Program-made: the position numbers and the translations under genes
DNA from: JALZUE01 sp051251725
Lineage (GTDB): Bacteria > Pseudomonadota > Gammaproteobacteria > Enterobacterales > Alteromonadaceae
DNA length: 64,000 nucleotides
Direction of reading: 5' to 3'
Assembly: GCA_051251725.1 (NCBI GenBank)
Contig: JBPOFN010000002.1
Span: 1-64,000, forward strand
The notes under the pieces: model-generated
Told to the model about the DNA's origin: nothing
Databases searched by the model: none
Seen by the model: the letters and a program-made list of their open reading frames with translations, nothing else
Shown here: in pieces, positions 1 to 8,833 of the stretch
How the letters are laid out: the number at the start of each line of letters is the position of its first letter
How positions within the stretch are numbered: position 1 is the first letter of the stretch

Positions 1-197
1 TCAGGAGCATTATCAGCTTCAATGCCCGCTAATAAAGCGTCAATATCATCAGGGTCGGTTAGCTCAGCATTGTCATCTTCTGCTTGAACTTCTGGCTCTG
101 CTGCAGCTTCAGATTCTTGCTCAGGAGCATTATCAGCTTCAATGCCCGCTAATAAAGCGTCAATATCATCAGGGTCGGTTAGCTCAGCATTGTCATC
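1..197 (-). repeat. 120-bp tandem repeat inside fimV (40-residue units)
   Basis: Bases 1-77 are identical to 121-197, a 120-bp period that keeps the fimV frame. Each unit encodes a 40-residue acidic module with the core DPDDIDALLAGIEADNAPE. The array continues off the left edge, so the copy number is unknown. The perfect match over 77 bp points to recent duplication or gene conversion. Confidence 0.9.
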
Positions 198-1769
198 GGC
201 AGTTTCAACTTCGGGGTCAGCTAAGGCTTCAGATTCATCGACCAAGGGATCTTCGCCAGCCATAATCGCATCAATATCATCTTGTGAAGCGGCGCTGCTT
301 TCATTTGCTTTTTCTTCATCAGCGACAGATTCTGTTGATTCAGCTTCAACATCAGCTGGCGCGGTCACTTCTTCAGGGGCTTCAGAGATTAAGCTATCTA
401 AAGCCGCCTGTTCTAATTCGCTACTTTCTGCTTCATCAGAGTCATCATCTTCACCAAAACCTGAAAGCAAGGCATCAAGGTCACTTTGATCCAGTTCATT
501 CGATCCTAAAGCTTCTGAGTCACTGTCATCATCGTCAAGGGCAATTTCTTCTAGATCATCTAAGCTATCATCTTCATCGTCATCTAATTGAATAACGTCA
601 CTATCAAGTAGATCATCATCTAAATCGCCTAACTCATCATCGAGATCATCAACCAAATCAATCGACAGTTCATCATCAAGGTTTAACTCATCATCTAAAT
701 CAATTTCGTCATCTAAATTTAATTCATCGTCTAGTGATAACTCATCATCTAAACTTAATTCATCATCGCCATCTTTTGCTGGCTCTTGGTTAGCTGGCGC
801 ATCAAAACTTAAATCATCATCGCTAATATTTTCTGCTGCTAACGCCTTTTTAGACTCTTTACCCTGATTATTAGAATTAGCCGCTGCTTTTTTGCGCGAT
901 AACAATAAAGCAAAAATACCAATTAATAATATCGCCGGAATCGTCGCTAAAATGCCGGTTAGCCAAGGGCTATTGGCAAAACCTTGCCGCTCGAGATCCG
1001 CTTGTTGTTTCGCCAGTAACTGCTCTTGCTCTCGGGCATTGGCTTTTTCTAATAAGGCTTGTTGATTAACTAATAGGTTATCCATTTGGACTTTAATTTC
1101 TTGCCCTTTAGCCACTTCGCCTTGCATCACATTGAGCTGGTCATTGAAATTAGTTAATTTTGACTTAAGGCCTTGGTTTTCTTTCAATAAAGCCTGTAAG
1201 CCATCAATAGAGTCAGCGACATCTTGTTGTATCGTGGTTAAGCGTTTTTCTTGGGTTTTATCGATGGATTTTAATTGTTCATTAATTTCAGAGGTTGCGG
1301 CGTCTAAATCTTTACGCTTAACAGTTTTTTCTTCTGGGCTTTCTGCTTTTTTCTTTGAAGCCGTTGATGTTTGAACTTTCTGTTCCCAAACGGTATCGTC
1401 ACTTTCTGATTTTTGCTTGGCACTATAAGGGTTAATAGCCCGCATGACACTAATGTTCGGTATTTGTAAATACTGACCATTAACTAGATGATTTAGATTC
1501 TTGTCTTTAAAGGCTTGCGGGTTTTGTTGAAATAACGCGGTCATAACCTGATAAACCGTTAAGCTCGGATCAGGGCGTACTTTTAGCGCAATATTCCAAA
1601 GGGTGTCTTGGTTGGTAAGTGGACCATAACGATCGTATGGGAATGCGTCCGAAGCTTTAGGGCCGCGAATGCGCATGCCTCCCTGCTCAGCCGAATAACT
1701 AATCGAGCTAAATGAGACAATACTTATTAAAATTACCTGTAAAACACACAGGCGGAAAAATCGTTGCAT
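1..1769 (-). CDS. fimV: FimV/HubP-type polar scaffold protein, C-terminus cut by window edge
   Basis: FimV/HubP proteins are inner-membrane, peptidoglycan-binding polar organisers that affect type IV pili, flagella and chemoreceptor placement. The frame is open from ATG at 1769 to the window edge, so only the N-terminal ~589 residues are seen. In order: a signal peptide ending near SISYSAEQ, the FimV N-terminal region, a LysM-like segment (DTLWNIALKVRP... to YLQIPNI), a coiled coil rich in Gln and Lys, one transmembrane helix (from SPWLTGILA), then a very acidic tail with LDDEL-type repeats and recurring D-DIDALL-G motifs. Neighbours fit: pdxB-asd-fimV is the usual gammaproteobacterial order. 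Missing is the C-terminal FimV domain, which should lie left of the window. Identification is strong from architecture plus synteny. Confidence 0.93.
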   Translation of the reverse strand, partial: MQRFFRLCVLQVILISIVSFSSISYSAEQGGMRIRGPKASDAFPYDRYGPLTNQDTLWNIALKVRPDPSLTVYQVMTALFQQNPQAFKDKNLNHLVNGQYLQIPNISVMRAINPYSAKQKSESDDTVWEQKVQTSTASKKKAESPEEKTVKRKDLDAATSEINEQLKSIDKTQEKRLTTIQQDVADSIDGLQALLKENQGLKSKLTNFNDQLNVMQGEVAKGQEIKVQMDNLLVNQQALLEKANAREQEQLLAKQQADLERQGFANSPWLTGILATIPAILLIGIFALLLSRKKAAANSNNQGKESKKALAAENISDDDLSFDAPANQEPAKDGDDELSLDDELSLDDELNLDDEIDLDDELNLDDELSIDLVDDLDDELGDLDDDLLDSDVIQLDDDEDDSLDDLEEIALDDDDSDSEALGSNELDQSDLDALLSGFGEDDDSDEAESSELEQAALDSLISEAPEEVTAPADVEAESTESVADEEKANESSAASQDDIDAIMAGEDPLVDESEALADPEVETADDNAELTDPDDIDALLAGIEADNAPEQESEAAAEPEVQAEDDNAELTDPDDIDALLAGIEADNAP

Positions 1770-1906
1770 TCAGGTTTCCCTAATTTATTATCATGATTGT
1801 CAATAATCTGGCCAATTTCATTGCAATAGATTTAAAGCAAAGTTTATTCCAACAAAGCATTAATATTAACGTTAACCCAAGAAAACTTTTTAAATGGATA
1901 AAAAAA

Positions 1907-1945
1907 ATCAGAAACCAGTCTCCTTTATGTCGACTCGTTTCTGAT
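1907..1945 (-). terminator. Rho-independent terminator after asd
   Basis: ATCAGAAAC (1907-1915) pairs with GTTTCTGAT (1937-1945). The arms extend inward to 14 bp with one mismatch. Read on the minus strand the hairpin is followed by a run of seven T. It lies 65 bp past the asd stop. The rest of 1770-2009, between fimV and asd, shows no gene. Confidence 0.75.
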
Positions 1946-2009
1946 CTACTTTAATTAAAAATTAACTTAATAAAAAGTTAATTTTCTTAATGCCTTATGA
2001 ATAAATACC

Positions 2010-3029
2010 TTATGAAAGGTATTCTTTAATCAATAACTCACCGATTTGTACTGAGTTAGTTGCCGCGCCTTTACGAACATTGTCAGCAACAACCCATAAG
2101 TTAACACCATTTTCATGGCTAATATCGTTACGAACACGACCAACATAAGTAGCATCTTGACCGCTTGCTTCGCCGATTTGTGTCGGGAAGTCAGCATCGT
2201 TTTCACATAAAATCACGCCATCAGCTTCTTTTAATAATGCTTTCACTTCTTCAGCTGAAATAGGTGTTTTAGTTTCAATGTGTAATGCTTCTGCATGACC
2301 AAAGAATACCGGAACACGTACTGCTGTTGGGTTAACTAAAATTGACTCATCACCGAAAATTTTCTTCGTTTCCCACACCATTTTCATTTCTTCTTTGGTG
2401 TAGCCGTTTTCTAAGAAAACATCAATTTGTGGGATCACGTTAAACGCGATTTGACGAGAAAAGTTTTTCGGCTCTGCTGGCTTACCTTGTAATAAATCAG
2501 CTGTTTGTGTTGCTAATTCATCCATTGCCGCTTTACCGCCACCTGAAACTGACTGATAAGTACAAACGTTAATGCGTGAAATACCAACAGCATCTTGTAT
2601 TGGTTTTAGCGCAACTAACATTTGAATAGTTGAACAGTTCGGATTAGCAATGATATTACGGTTACGGTAATCCGCTAATGCGCCAGGGTTTACTTCTGGA
2701 ATAACTAATGGAATGTCGTCATCGTAACGAAATTCAGAAGTGTTATCGATAACGATACAACCTGCATCACCAGCAATAGGTGCGAATTTTTTCGACGTGT
2801 CACCGCCGGCAGAAAAGAAACCGATTTGCGCTAAGCTAAAATCAAAGTTATCTGCATCAAGTACTTCAACGCTTTCGCCATTGAACTCAATAAATTCGCC
2901 TGCAGAACGAGCACTTGCTAATGGATAAAGTTTATTAATTGGAAAATCACGTTGCTCTAAAATTTCCATGATTGTTTTACCAACTAAACCTGTTGCGCCA
3001 AGTACGCAAACGTCAAATTTCTGTGCCAT
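2010..3029 (-). CDS. asd: Aspartate-semialdehyde dehydrogenase
   Basis: It catalyses NADPH-dependent reduction of aspartyl-4-phosphate to aspartate semialdehyde, the branch point to lysine/diaminopimelate, threonine and methionine, in the cytoplasm. The 339-residue protein is of family length. It opens with a nucleotide-binding motif GATGLVG (10-16), has the active-site motif NPNCST with Cys132, and later a PTAVRVPV stretch with downstream GHAEALHIE typical of the substrate/catalytic His region. It is the shorter Asd type shared with Pseudomonas and Vibrio, not the E. coli-type paralogue. The start lies 6 bp after the pdxB stop, so the two genes are probably cotranscribed. Confidence 0.96.
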   Translation of the reverse strand: MAQKFDVCVLGATGLVGKTIMEILEQRDFPINKLYPLASARSAGEFIEFNGESVEVLDADNFDFSLAQIGFFSAGGDTSKKFAPIAGDAGCIVIDNTSEFRYDDDIPLVIPEVNPGALADYRNRNIIANPNCSTIQMLVALKPIQDAVGISRINVCTYQSVSGGGKAAMDELATQTADLLQGKPAEPKNFSRQIAFNVIPQIDVFLENGYTKEEMKMVWETKKIFGDESILVNPTAVRVPVFFGHAEALHIETKTPISAEEVKALLKEADGVILCENDADFPTQIGEASGQDATYVGRVRNDISHENGVNLWVVADNVRKGAATNSVQIGELLIKEYLS

Positions 3030-3035
3030 TTCCGC

Positions 3036-4205
3036 TTATACCTCTTCTATTGATGTTTGTTGAAAACCAAGTTCATATAATGGTTGTAACTTAGTTTGGT
3101 TATTTTTTTTGTCTGTTTTATTAGCTTCTATAATGCTTAATGAAGAAAACTCTCTTCTTGCAGGGTAGGTTTTACGAATATGGTCAAAACCTAAGCTAGT
3201 AATTTGTTGACGAAAGATTGCATCATCTCGTCGGACATCGTAGACCATTTTAACAGTCTGATTTAATAAAATCTCGCTAAAACTGTCATTTATTTTTGTC
3301 TGACCAATCTCAGGTGCCGGTAAGAACTCAGCTAGCTGTTTTTCGATTGCTATCCCTTTAACTTTACATAGCGCTTGATAAAGCATTTCGGTGCCGCGAG
3401 AGCGCCCTTCAATACTATATCCCGCGATATGAGCACTGGCTATTTCCGCATATTGTATCAGCGGCATTAAAATATTTGGCTCATTTTCCCAAACATCTAA
3501 CACTAGCTTGGTTTCATAACCTTGCTGTTTTAACTTAAGTAGCGCTTGATTATCAATAATTTCGCCGCGACAAGCATTAATTAAAATTTGCTCCGGTTGT
3601 AATTTTGCTAACTTGTTTTCATCAATTAAATGAAACGTTGGGTGAGGACCTGTGCGCGTTAGTGGCACGTGTAAGGTAATAATATCGCAGGCGAGTATTT
3701 CGTCTAATTCAACAAAGTCGCGAGTATCACCTTGAGCGGCTAATAACGGATCACACATTTTATAACGTAATCCTAATGCTTTAAACTTTTCACTGGTGCG
3801 AGTGCCTGTATTACCGCCGCCAACAATACCAATCGTTTTATCTTGTAATGAGAAGCCATATTTTTCAGATAAAATAACCAGCGAGCTCAGCACGTATTCG
3901 GCAACCGAAATAGCATTGCAACCTGGAGCTGAAGTAAAAGGAATATTACGACTGTTTAAATATGCTTGATCAATATGATCAACACCAATGGTCGCGGTGC
4001 CAACAAAAGCTAAGTTCTTATTGGATGAAAGCAGTGCTTCATTGACCTTGGTAATAGAGCGTACTAATAATACGTCAGCGTCTATTAAGTCTTCAGTGGT
4101 AACGGTTCGGCCATTAAAAGATTGAAGCTTAGTGCCCTCACCAAAAAAATCACCAAAGAATTCTTTCGCGAACGGCATGTTTTCATCGTAAAAAATATTC
4201 ATCAA
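3036..4205 (-). CDS. pdxB: Erythronate-4-phosphate dehydrogenase
   Basis: PdxB oxidises 4-phosphoerythronate in the DXP-dependent pyridoxal-5'-phosphate pathway. The 389-residue protein has the D-2-hydroxyacid dehydrogenase fold: an N-terminal substrate half, the Rossmann motif GIVGGGNTG (near 127-135), the NACRGEIID segment carrying the catalytic Arg, and the AHIAGYSIEGRSRG segment with the catalytic His, followed by the PdxB dimerisation domain. Two Met codons begin the frame (MMNIFYD); the second is equally plausible. It is the first gene of the pdxB-asd pair upstream of fimV, a conserved order. Confidence 0.95.
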   Translation of the reverse strand: MMNIFYDENMPFAKEFFGDFFGEGTKLQSFNGRTVTTEDLIDADVLLVRSITKVNEALLSSNKNLAFVGTATIGVDHIDQAYLNSRNIPFTSAPGCNAISVAEYVLSSLVILSEKYGFSLQDKTIGIVGGGNTGTRTSEKFKALGLRYKMCDPLLAAQGDTRDFVELDEILACDIITLHVPLTRTGPHPTFHLIDENKLAKLQPEQILINACRGEIIDNQALLKLKQQGYETKLVLDVWENEPNILMPLIQYAEIASAHIAGYSIEGRSRGTEMLYQALCKVKGIAIEKQLAEFLPAPEIGQTKINDSFSEILLNQTVKMVYDVRRDDAIFRQQITSLGFDHIRKTYPARREFSSLSIIEANKTDKKNNQTKLQPLYELGFQQTSIEEV

Positions 4206-4384
4206 AATTCACACACAAAATAAAGTGCGGCTATTGTAGCCAACCAAGTGACGAAATAAAGCAATCTCTTATATTAATTCGATGGAAGATAGTCACAGGA
4301 GTAATTAGGGCTGCGAATATTTTAAATGGGTAGCGGCGATATACTGAGCAAACAATAATTACTCGCGCCTTATTCAATAAAAAT

Positions 4385-4410
4385 GCTCAACTGAATGCCA
4401 TCAGTTGAGC
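4385..4410 (-). terminator. Terminator hairpin after the GH50 gene
   Basis: A perfect 10-bp inverted repeat GCTCAACTGA / TCAGTTGAGC with a 6-nt loop is followed on the minus strand by ATTTTTATT. It sits about 40 bp past the stop of the agarase-like gene. The rest of 4206-4448 shows nothing else. Confidence 0.75.
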
Positions 4411-4448
4411 AAGATTAAGACTCAAATTAAAGAAAGGAACCGGAAAAA

Positions 4449-6842
4449 TTATTTTTTATCTAACGCTTTATTTAACCCTTTGTTTAATTCTTTATTTAAG
4501 TAACCGTAACGACGTTGATACAAGTTTTGGTGCACATCTTTAGCAGCTTCCACCATATGCTCGTACGGTACATCAGTTACTCTGACAATACCTGAATTAT
4601 AGTTTTCACCATCATATGCACGGCCAGCAATTGGGCCATCGGCATACTGGAACATATGAACACCAACAAAATAAGGATTATCAATAACCGAATTCATGTA
4701 GTTTTTCATTTTGAAGCCGCGATCTTTTTGATCGGCTGCGATAACGATACCAGGATGAACATGGCCAGCATCGTCAGAGCCAAAGCTAAACTCACCAATT
4801 AAACTTGGCGCATCTACTTCTGCTAAAAATTCCCACTCACTTGGCACTACACCTTCTTTGTAAAGATTATAAGTCACTATGTCATTATGCTCAGCAGCAG
4901 CGCGCACGATCTCTTTTGGCATACCCCATAGCGGCATACGTGAACCTAAATATAAATGATTAGGTAATACTGACTTTAACGCTTTATTGACTGAGCCAAA
5001 ATACTGAACGCCGTATTGATACAATAATTCAGAATAATCTTGTTCTTGTGTTTTGGTATTAAAACTAGGATCAATACCGTGATTAAACGCTTGCCAAGAA
5101 GCAATATTTTTATCCCATGCCTTATTCAAGGCCGCAATGCTTTTATATTTAGCTTGTAACACTTTAGTGAAAGCGGCTTTAGCATGCACTTTTTCACCAT
5201 CGCTTTTTAACGTATTAACAACAATGCCATAGGTTGATTCTAAGCTACCGCCACGGCCAAAGCTTTGCTCATTGTCCATAAATATCCCCATACACCAAGG
5301 CGTAGCATTGATTTGTTTGGCAACATGTTCGGCGGCAGCAACCGCGCGCTGGTAAAATTTAGGATCATAAGCATCAGGCACGCCATGCCAAAAATCATAG
5401 CCGCTACTTAGCGTGCCAAATTCGCCAATAATGTCGGCAAAAGCAACAAATGGAATTTTATTATTACCGTAATAAGCCTCTTCAGACCAGTTTCCTAGCG
5501 AGGTATAACCCCAATCTAACATTCGGCGAACGGTTACTTCGCGCCATGTATCAAGGTAAGACTCTTTATACGTTTCACCATAACGTCGCTCTAAGTTGGC
5601 ACTGTAAAAACTAAAGGTTTCGCCGTGTTTTAATGGACCACTTTGAGTTTCTCGGCGGTAACCAAAGTGATTACCTAATGGCGCGTCATAACTTGGTAAC
5701 CATTCAAATACTTTGCTGCGAGTATCGTTGGCAACATAACGGCTTGGCAGCGCTTCTTTATTTACCGCATTTAATGGCTGATCATCTTCAGCAATCATCA
5801 TATCCGCGGTGCGTTTAGTGATATATTTTTGGTCGAAGTCATAACCGGTAATCGTTGAAGAGTTAGATAAGCGAATAATATCGATACCGGTTGAGAAATA
5901 TAAATACCCTTCTGGATCAATGATCGCCCATTTACCTTCGACTTTTTGGGTACGGAAAAATCCTGTTGCGTCAAAGCGCGGGCCGTTTTTCCAACCGTGG
6001 AATTTGGAGCGATCTGACATAGCATCGCCTTTAAGTGTTGCGAGTTCTTGTTCAACAAGTTGCTTTAAATGCTCGTCAGATTTTACTTTGCCTGGGTACT
6101 CAACCTTCGCGTTTTGACCATACTGATCAATAACACCCGTTAAGAAGTTTTCATCCATTTTAGGATTTGCTCGTAAACGAATATTATCGATAGTAAATTG
6201 TCGGTCAGTTAACAAACCTTTTGCAGTAAAAGAGATTTGTCTAATACCTGATAAATCGAGCCTTTTTTTACCCCAAAATGAATAGGCTTGTTTGTCGTCT
6301 GATTGCCATGTCACCGGATTAGAGCGAAAACCTGAGGCAAAGTTAAATTCTGTTTTAGTTGCCCACTGTGGATCTTTTTGATCATGACCGTCCATTTTAG
6401 CGTAATGGGTTTGCACTTTTCCCACCGGCACTACTAAACCGCGAGTATAAAAACCGCCGCTGCTATCGGCCATCGTTAAATCAAGTTGTACCGATTCAGT
6501 GCCGTGATTAGTTAAATCAAATGCGAGATTAAAGTTTTCAAATTCGCTCCAGTCAAACGGCTGTTTTGGGCGAATAATTAAAACCGGATTATTTTTTTGC
6601 TGGGAATGGAGTTTTACCAATAACGAATGCTGACCAGTGATCGCTTGCTCCTGACTAACAACTGATTGCACGCCGCTTGAAACTAATATTTCAGCCGCTT
6701 TTTGACCGTTTTCAAAATCATACAAAACGACATCGCTTGGCATACTTTTCGATGTTGTTTCATTTAATTGTTTTTCGCTATGGGAACCACAAGCAGTTAA
6801 CGCTAAACTAATGGCAAACAGCTTTACTATTTTTATTTTCAT
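4449..6842 (-). CDS. GH50-type beta-agarase-like lipoprotein
   Basis: GH50 enzymes are beta-agarases, often exo-acting and releasing neoagarobiose. The 797-residue protein starts with a lipoprotein signal (LTACGS, lipid-attached Cys18), so it is membrane anchored. Residues ~35-225 form a beta-rich CBM-like module; from ~285 (FFRTQKVEGKWAIIDPEG) comes the GH50 (beta/alpha)8 barrel. Glu525 in FMDNEQSFGR and Glu684 in LIGEFSFGSDD match the family acid/base and nucleophile motifs. The C-terminal tail is Lys-rich. It has its own terminator and lies 158 bp behind a CadC-type regulator on the same strand. No other agar gene (GH16, GH86, GH117, sulfatase) is in the window, so agar as substrate is inferred from family; a related marine glycan is possible. 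Confidence 0.82.
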   Translation of the reverse strand: MKIKIVKLFAISLALTACGSHSEKQLNETTSKSMPSDVVLYDFENGQKAAEILVSSGVQSVVSQEQAITGQHSLLVKLHSQQKNNPVLIIRPKQPFDWSEFENFNLAFDLTNHGTESVQLDLTMADSSGGFYTRGLVVPVGKVQTHYAKMDGHDQKDPQWATKTEFNFASGFRSNPVTWQSDDKQAYSFWGKKRLDLSGIRQISFTAKGLLTDRQFTIDNIRLRANPKMDENFLTGVIDQYGQNAKVEYPGKVKSDEHLKQLVEQELATLKGDAMSDRSKFHGWKNGPRFDATGFFRTQKVEGKWAIIDPEGYLYFSTGIDIIRLSNSSTITGYDFDQKYITKRTADMMIAEDDQPLNAVNKEALPSRYVANDTRSKVFEWLPSYDAPLGNHFGYRRETQSGPLKHGETFSFYSANLERRYGETYKESYLDTWREVTVRRMLDWGYTSLGNWSEEAYYGNNKIPFVAFADIIGEFGTLSSGYDFWHGVPDAYDPKFYQRAVAAAEHVAKQINATPWCMGIFMDNEQSFGRGGSLESTYGIVVNTLKSDGEKVHAKAAFTKVLQAKYKSIAALNKAWDKNIASWQAFNHGIDPSFNTKTQEQDYSELLYQYGVQYFGSVNKALKSVLPNHLYLGSRMPLWGMPKEIVRAAAEHNDIVTYNLYKEGVVPSEWEFLAEVDAPSLIGEFSFGSDDAGHVHPGIVIAADQKDRGFKMKNYMNSVIDNPYFVGVHMFQYADGPIAGRAYDGENYNSGIVRVTDVPYEHMVEAAKDVHQNLYQRRYGYLNKELNKGLNKALDKK

Positions 6843-7000
6843 AACAATCCATTTTTAACTATTTATTAATGGTAATGAGAAGTGCTGGTTGGCTCACGCT
6901 TGCGTTTAACAGCTAGCACCTCTTCGTAACTTAATTTGTCAGGTTAAAATAGAATAAATCATGGCAGAAAGGTCTTAAAACTTTCTTAAAAAAACTATAA

Positions 7001-8629
7001 TTAGAGTTTTAAGTCGATCTTAAATTTAGTTATAACCTCTTCAATTTCATAGTCTTTTACGACTTTTCGTGCCGCTGCAAGATGATTTTCGCTCGCCTGA
7101 CTGTTACCTAAACCTTGTTCGGTAATAGCCAATAAACAATGCACACTTGTCATGCCAATAGAATATGAAATGCGTTCAAATTGTTTTAATGCTCGCTGCA
7201 AAGAGTTTTTAGCCCCTTGATAATTATCTTGAGCCAGCTGTAACTCACCAGCTAACTGGCTACTAAAACCATGGTAAAATGGATTATTTTCAACTTGTAA
7301 TTGTGCTTCCATTAATTTGGCATAATGCCAAGCGGATGTTATTTTCCCTAAACGAAATAAATTATAAGCATGGCGATAATAAATACTGGCGAGTGCAATA
7401 TTTTGTTTATGAGTATTTTGATGAGCATTGTTGTTATCAATATTTGGTTTAACAAGGCTAAGTTTAGCGCTAATATCAATAGCTGCTTGGCTCACCTCAA
7501 GTGCAGATTGAAAGTCTTCTTGGTATTGATACCAATCATTTAATACTTTATAAGCTTGAATATTTTCTGGCGCTACACTTATTAAGCCTTTCATTAATTG
7601 TATCGCAGCAGCTAACTTCCCTTGTTGGGCTAAGGTCAAAGCTTCAACAAAAAGCTCATGATTAAAATCACTGTAATTAATATCTATTTTATCATGTGCC
7701 GACTGAGATAAGTTTGCAATAACCTTACCCAATTCAGTAATTAGGTTTTCTATTGAACTGCTAAAAATTACTTCTCTTTTGGTATTATTAACAAAATGTA
7801 ATTTATAAATCAGCCGGTATTCATCTAGCGTTCGTGTTATTTCGGTTTCAACTATCGTTGCGGCGCCGGTAATTTTAAAAAGCCGTTTTATTTGTGCTTG
7901 GTTATAGTTGCGTTGCATTTTTGCATTGCGCATCGACTGCAGCACATAATCAAGTGGCATAACTTGTGAGTGGTCTTTAGCTTGTGAAATTAACGTATCC
8001 ATTATCCCGATAGCAACCCAATCAAAATTGCGATCAATAATGTTATTTTTAGTGGGTAAAATAAATATTGTATTGTGGTCTGAGGCTAACTTTTCCGCCT
8101 CTGAGTTGGGGCTTAGCTGTTCTTCGCTGCTGACATCCTGTGTTAAAACTGCTTGGGTTTGATCTGAAGTGCTAGTTTTAGCCAAAAATTTATCGACGAT
8201 AAAATAACCCAACAAAGCTAGCAGCAAAAGCACTGTCAGCACCGGCAAGAAAAGCGAATATTTATTACCTGATGTTTTGTTATCCGGCTTATTTTCCCGC
8301 TCAGTATGGCTAACTGGCTCAATCAGCTTTTTTTCAATTGAAGCGATCCAGCTATAACCTTTTCGAGGATGTGTTTGGATCACTTTTTTTCCGATAAAAA
8401 TTTTACGAATCTCACCAATAGATTGAAAGATGACTTGCTCATCAACGGTCACATCATCCCAAACTTCATTCAACAGCGTTTGCTTATCAATAACTCGATT
8501 TTGTCGCTCAATTAAAATTAATAATAATTGAAACGTTTTTGGCCGAACTTCATGCCGAACGCCTTGACAGTCAATGTAATGTTCTTGGCAATCAATGAAA
8601 AAATTGTCACCAATGAATTGAGTCCGCAA
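7001..8629 (-). CDS. CadC/ToxR-type transmembrane transcriptional regulator with periplasmic TPR region
   Basis: This is a one-component regulator that binds DNA on the cytoplasmic side and senses in the periplasm. The 542-residue protein has an OmpR/PhoB-type winged helix at ~5-100 (VRPKTFQLLLIL...TVDEQVIFQSIGEIRKIF...THPRKGYSW), one transmembrane helix at ~125-147, then a periplasmic part: a TolB/FlgO-like domain (~190-310) and TPR-like helices (~320-530). No kinase or receiver domain is present. It is transcribed towards the GH50 gene and is divergent from a periplasmic binding protein, so it probably controls one or both. The inducer cannot be told from sequence. Confidence 0.85.
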   Translation of the reverse strand: MRTQFIGDNFFIDCQEHYIDCQGVRHEVRPKTFQLLLILIERQNRVIDKQTLLNEVWDDVTVDEQVIFQSIGEIRKIFIGKKVIQTHPRKGYSWIASIEKKLIEPVSHTERENKPDNKTSGNKYSLFLPVLTVLLLLALLGYFIVDKFLAKTSTSDQTQAVLTQDVSSEEQLSPNSEAEKLASDHNTIFILPTKNNIIDRNFDWVAIGIMDTLISQAKDHSQVMPLDYVLQSMRNAKMQRNYNQAQIKRLFKITGAATIVETEITRTLDEYRLIYKLHFVNNTKREVIFSSSIENLITELGKVIANLSQSAHDKIDINYSDFNHELFVEALTLAQQGKLAAAIQLMKGLISVAPENIQAYKVLNDWYQYQEDFQSALEVSQAAIDISAKLSLVKPNIDNNNAHQNTHKQNIALASIYYRHAYNLFRLGKITSAWHYAKLMEAQLQVENNPFYHGFSSQLAGELQLAQDNYQGAKNSLQRALKQFERISYSIGMTSVHCLLAITEQGLGNSQASENHLAAARKVVKDYEIEEVITKFKIDLKL

Positions 8630-8833
8630 AAGTGATATCCAGTTAGCTTATCGATAAAAGCTATATTTAAACATAACATCGGCCAAAAATCTGTCTAATT
8701 TATAACAATCAATGATTAACAAAATGATAACTTCAAACCTGAAAAAAACTATTCTCATTATAAACGCTCGCGCGCAGTAAAAATTTAGTCGTTATCACTT
8801 ATATCAACTAAAATAATATTTAGGGTTAATAGC

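Noticed and set aside
142..595. Plus-strand Ser-rich and His/Leu-rich frames opposite fimV
   Set aside because: They are antisense shadows of the acidic, repetitive fimV tail.
5633..6117. Short frames on both strands inside the GH50 gene
   Set aside because: They lie within a continuous GH50 reading frame with clear catalytic motifs.
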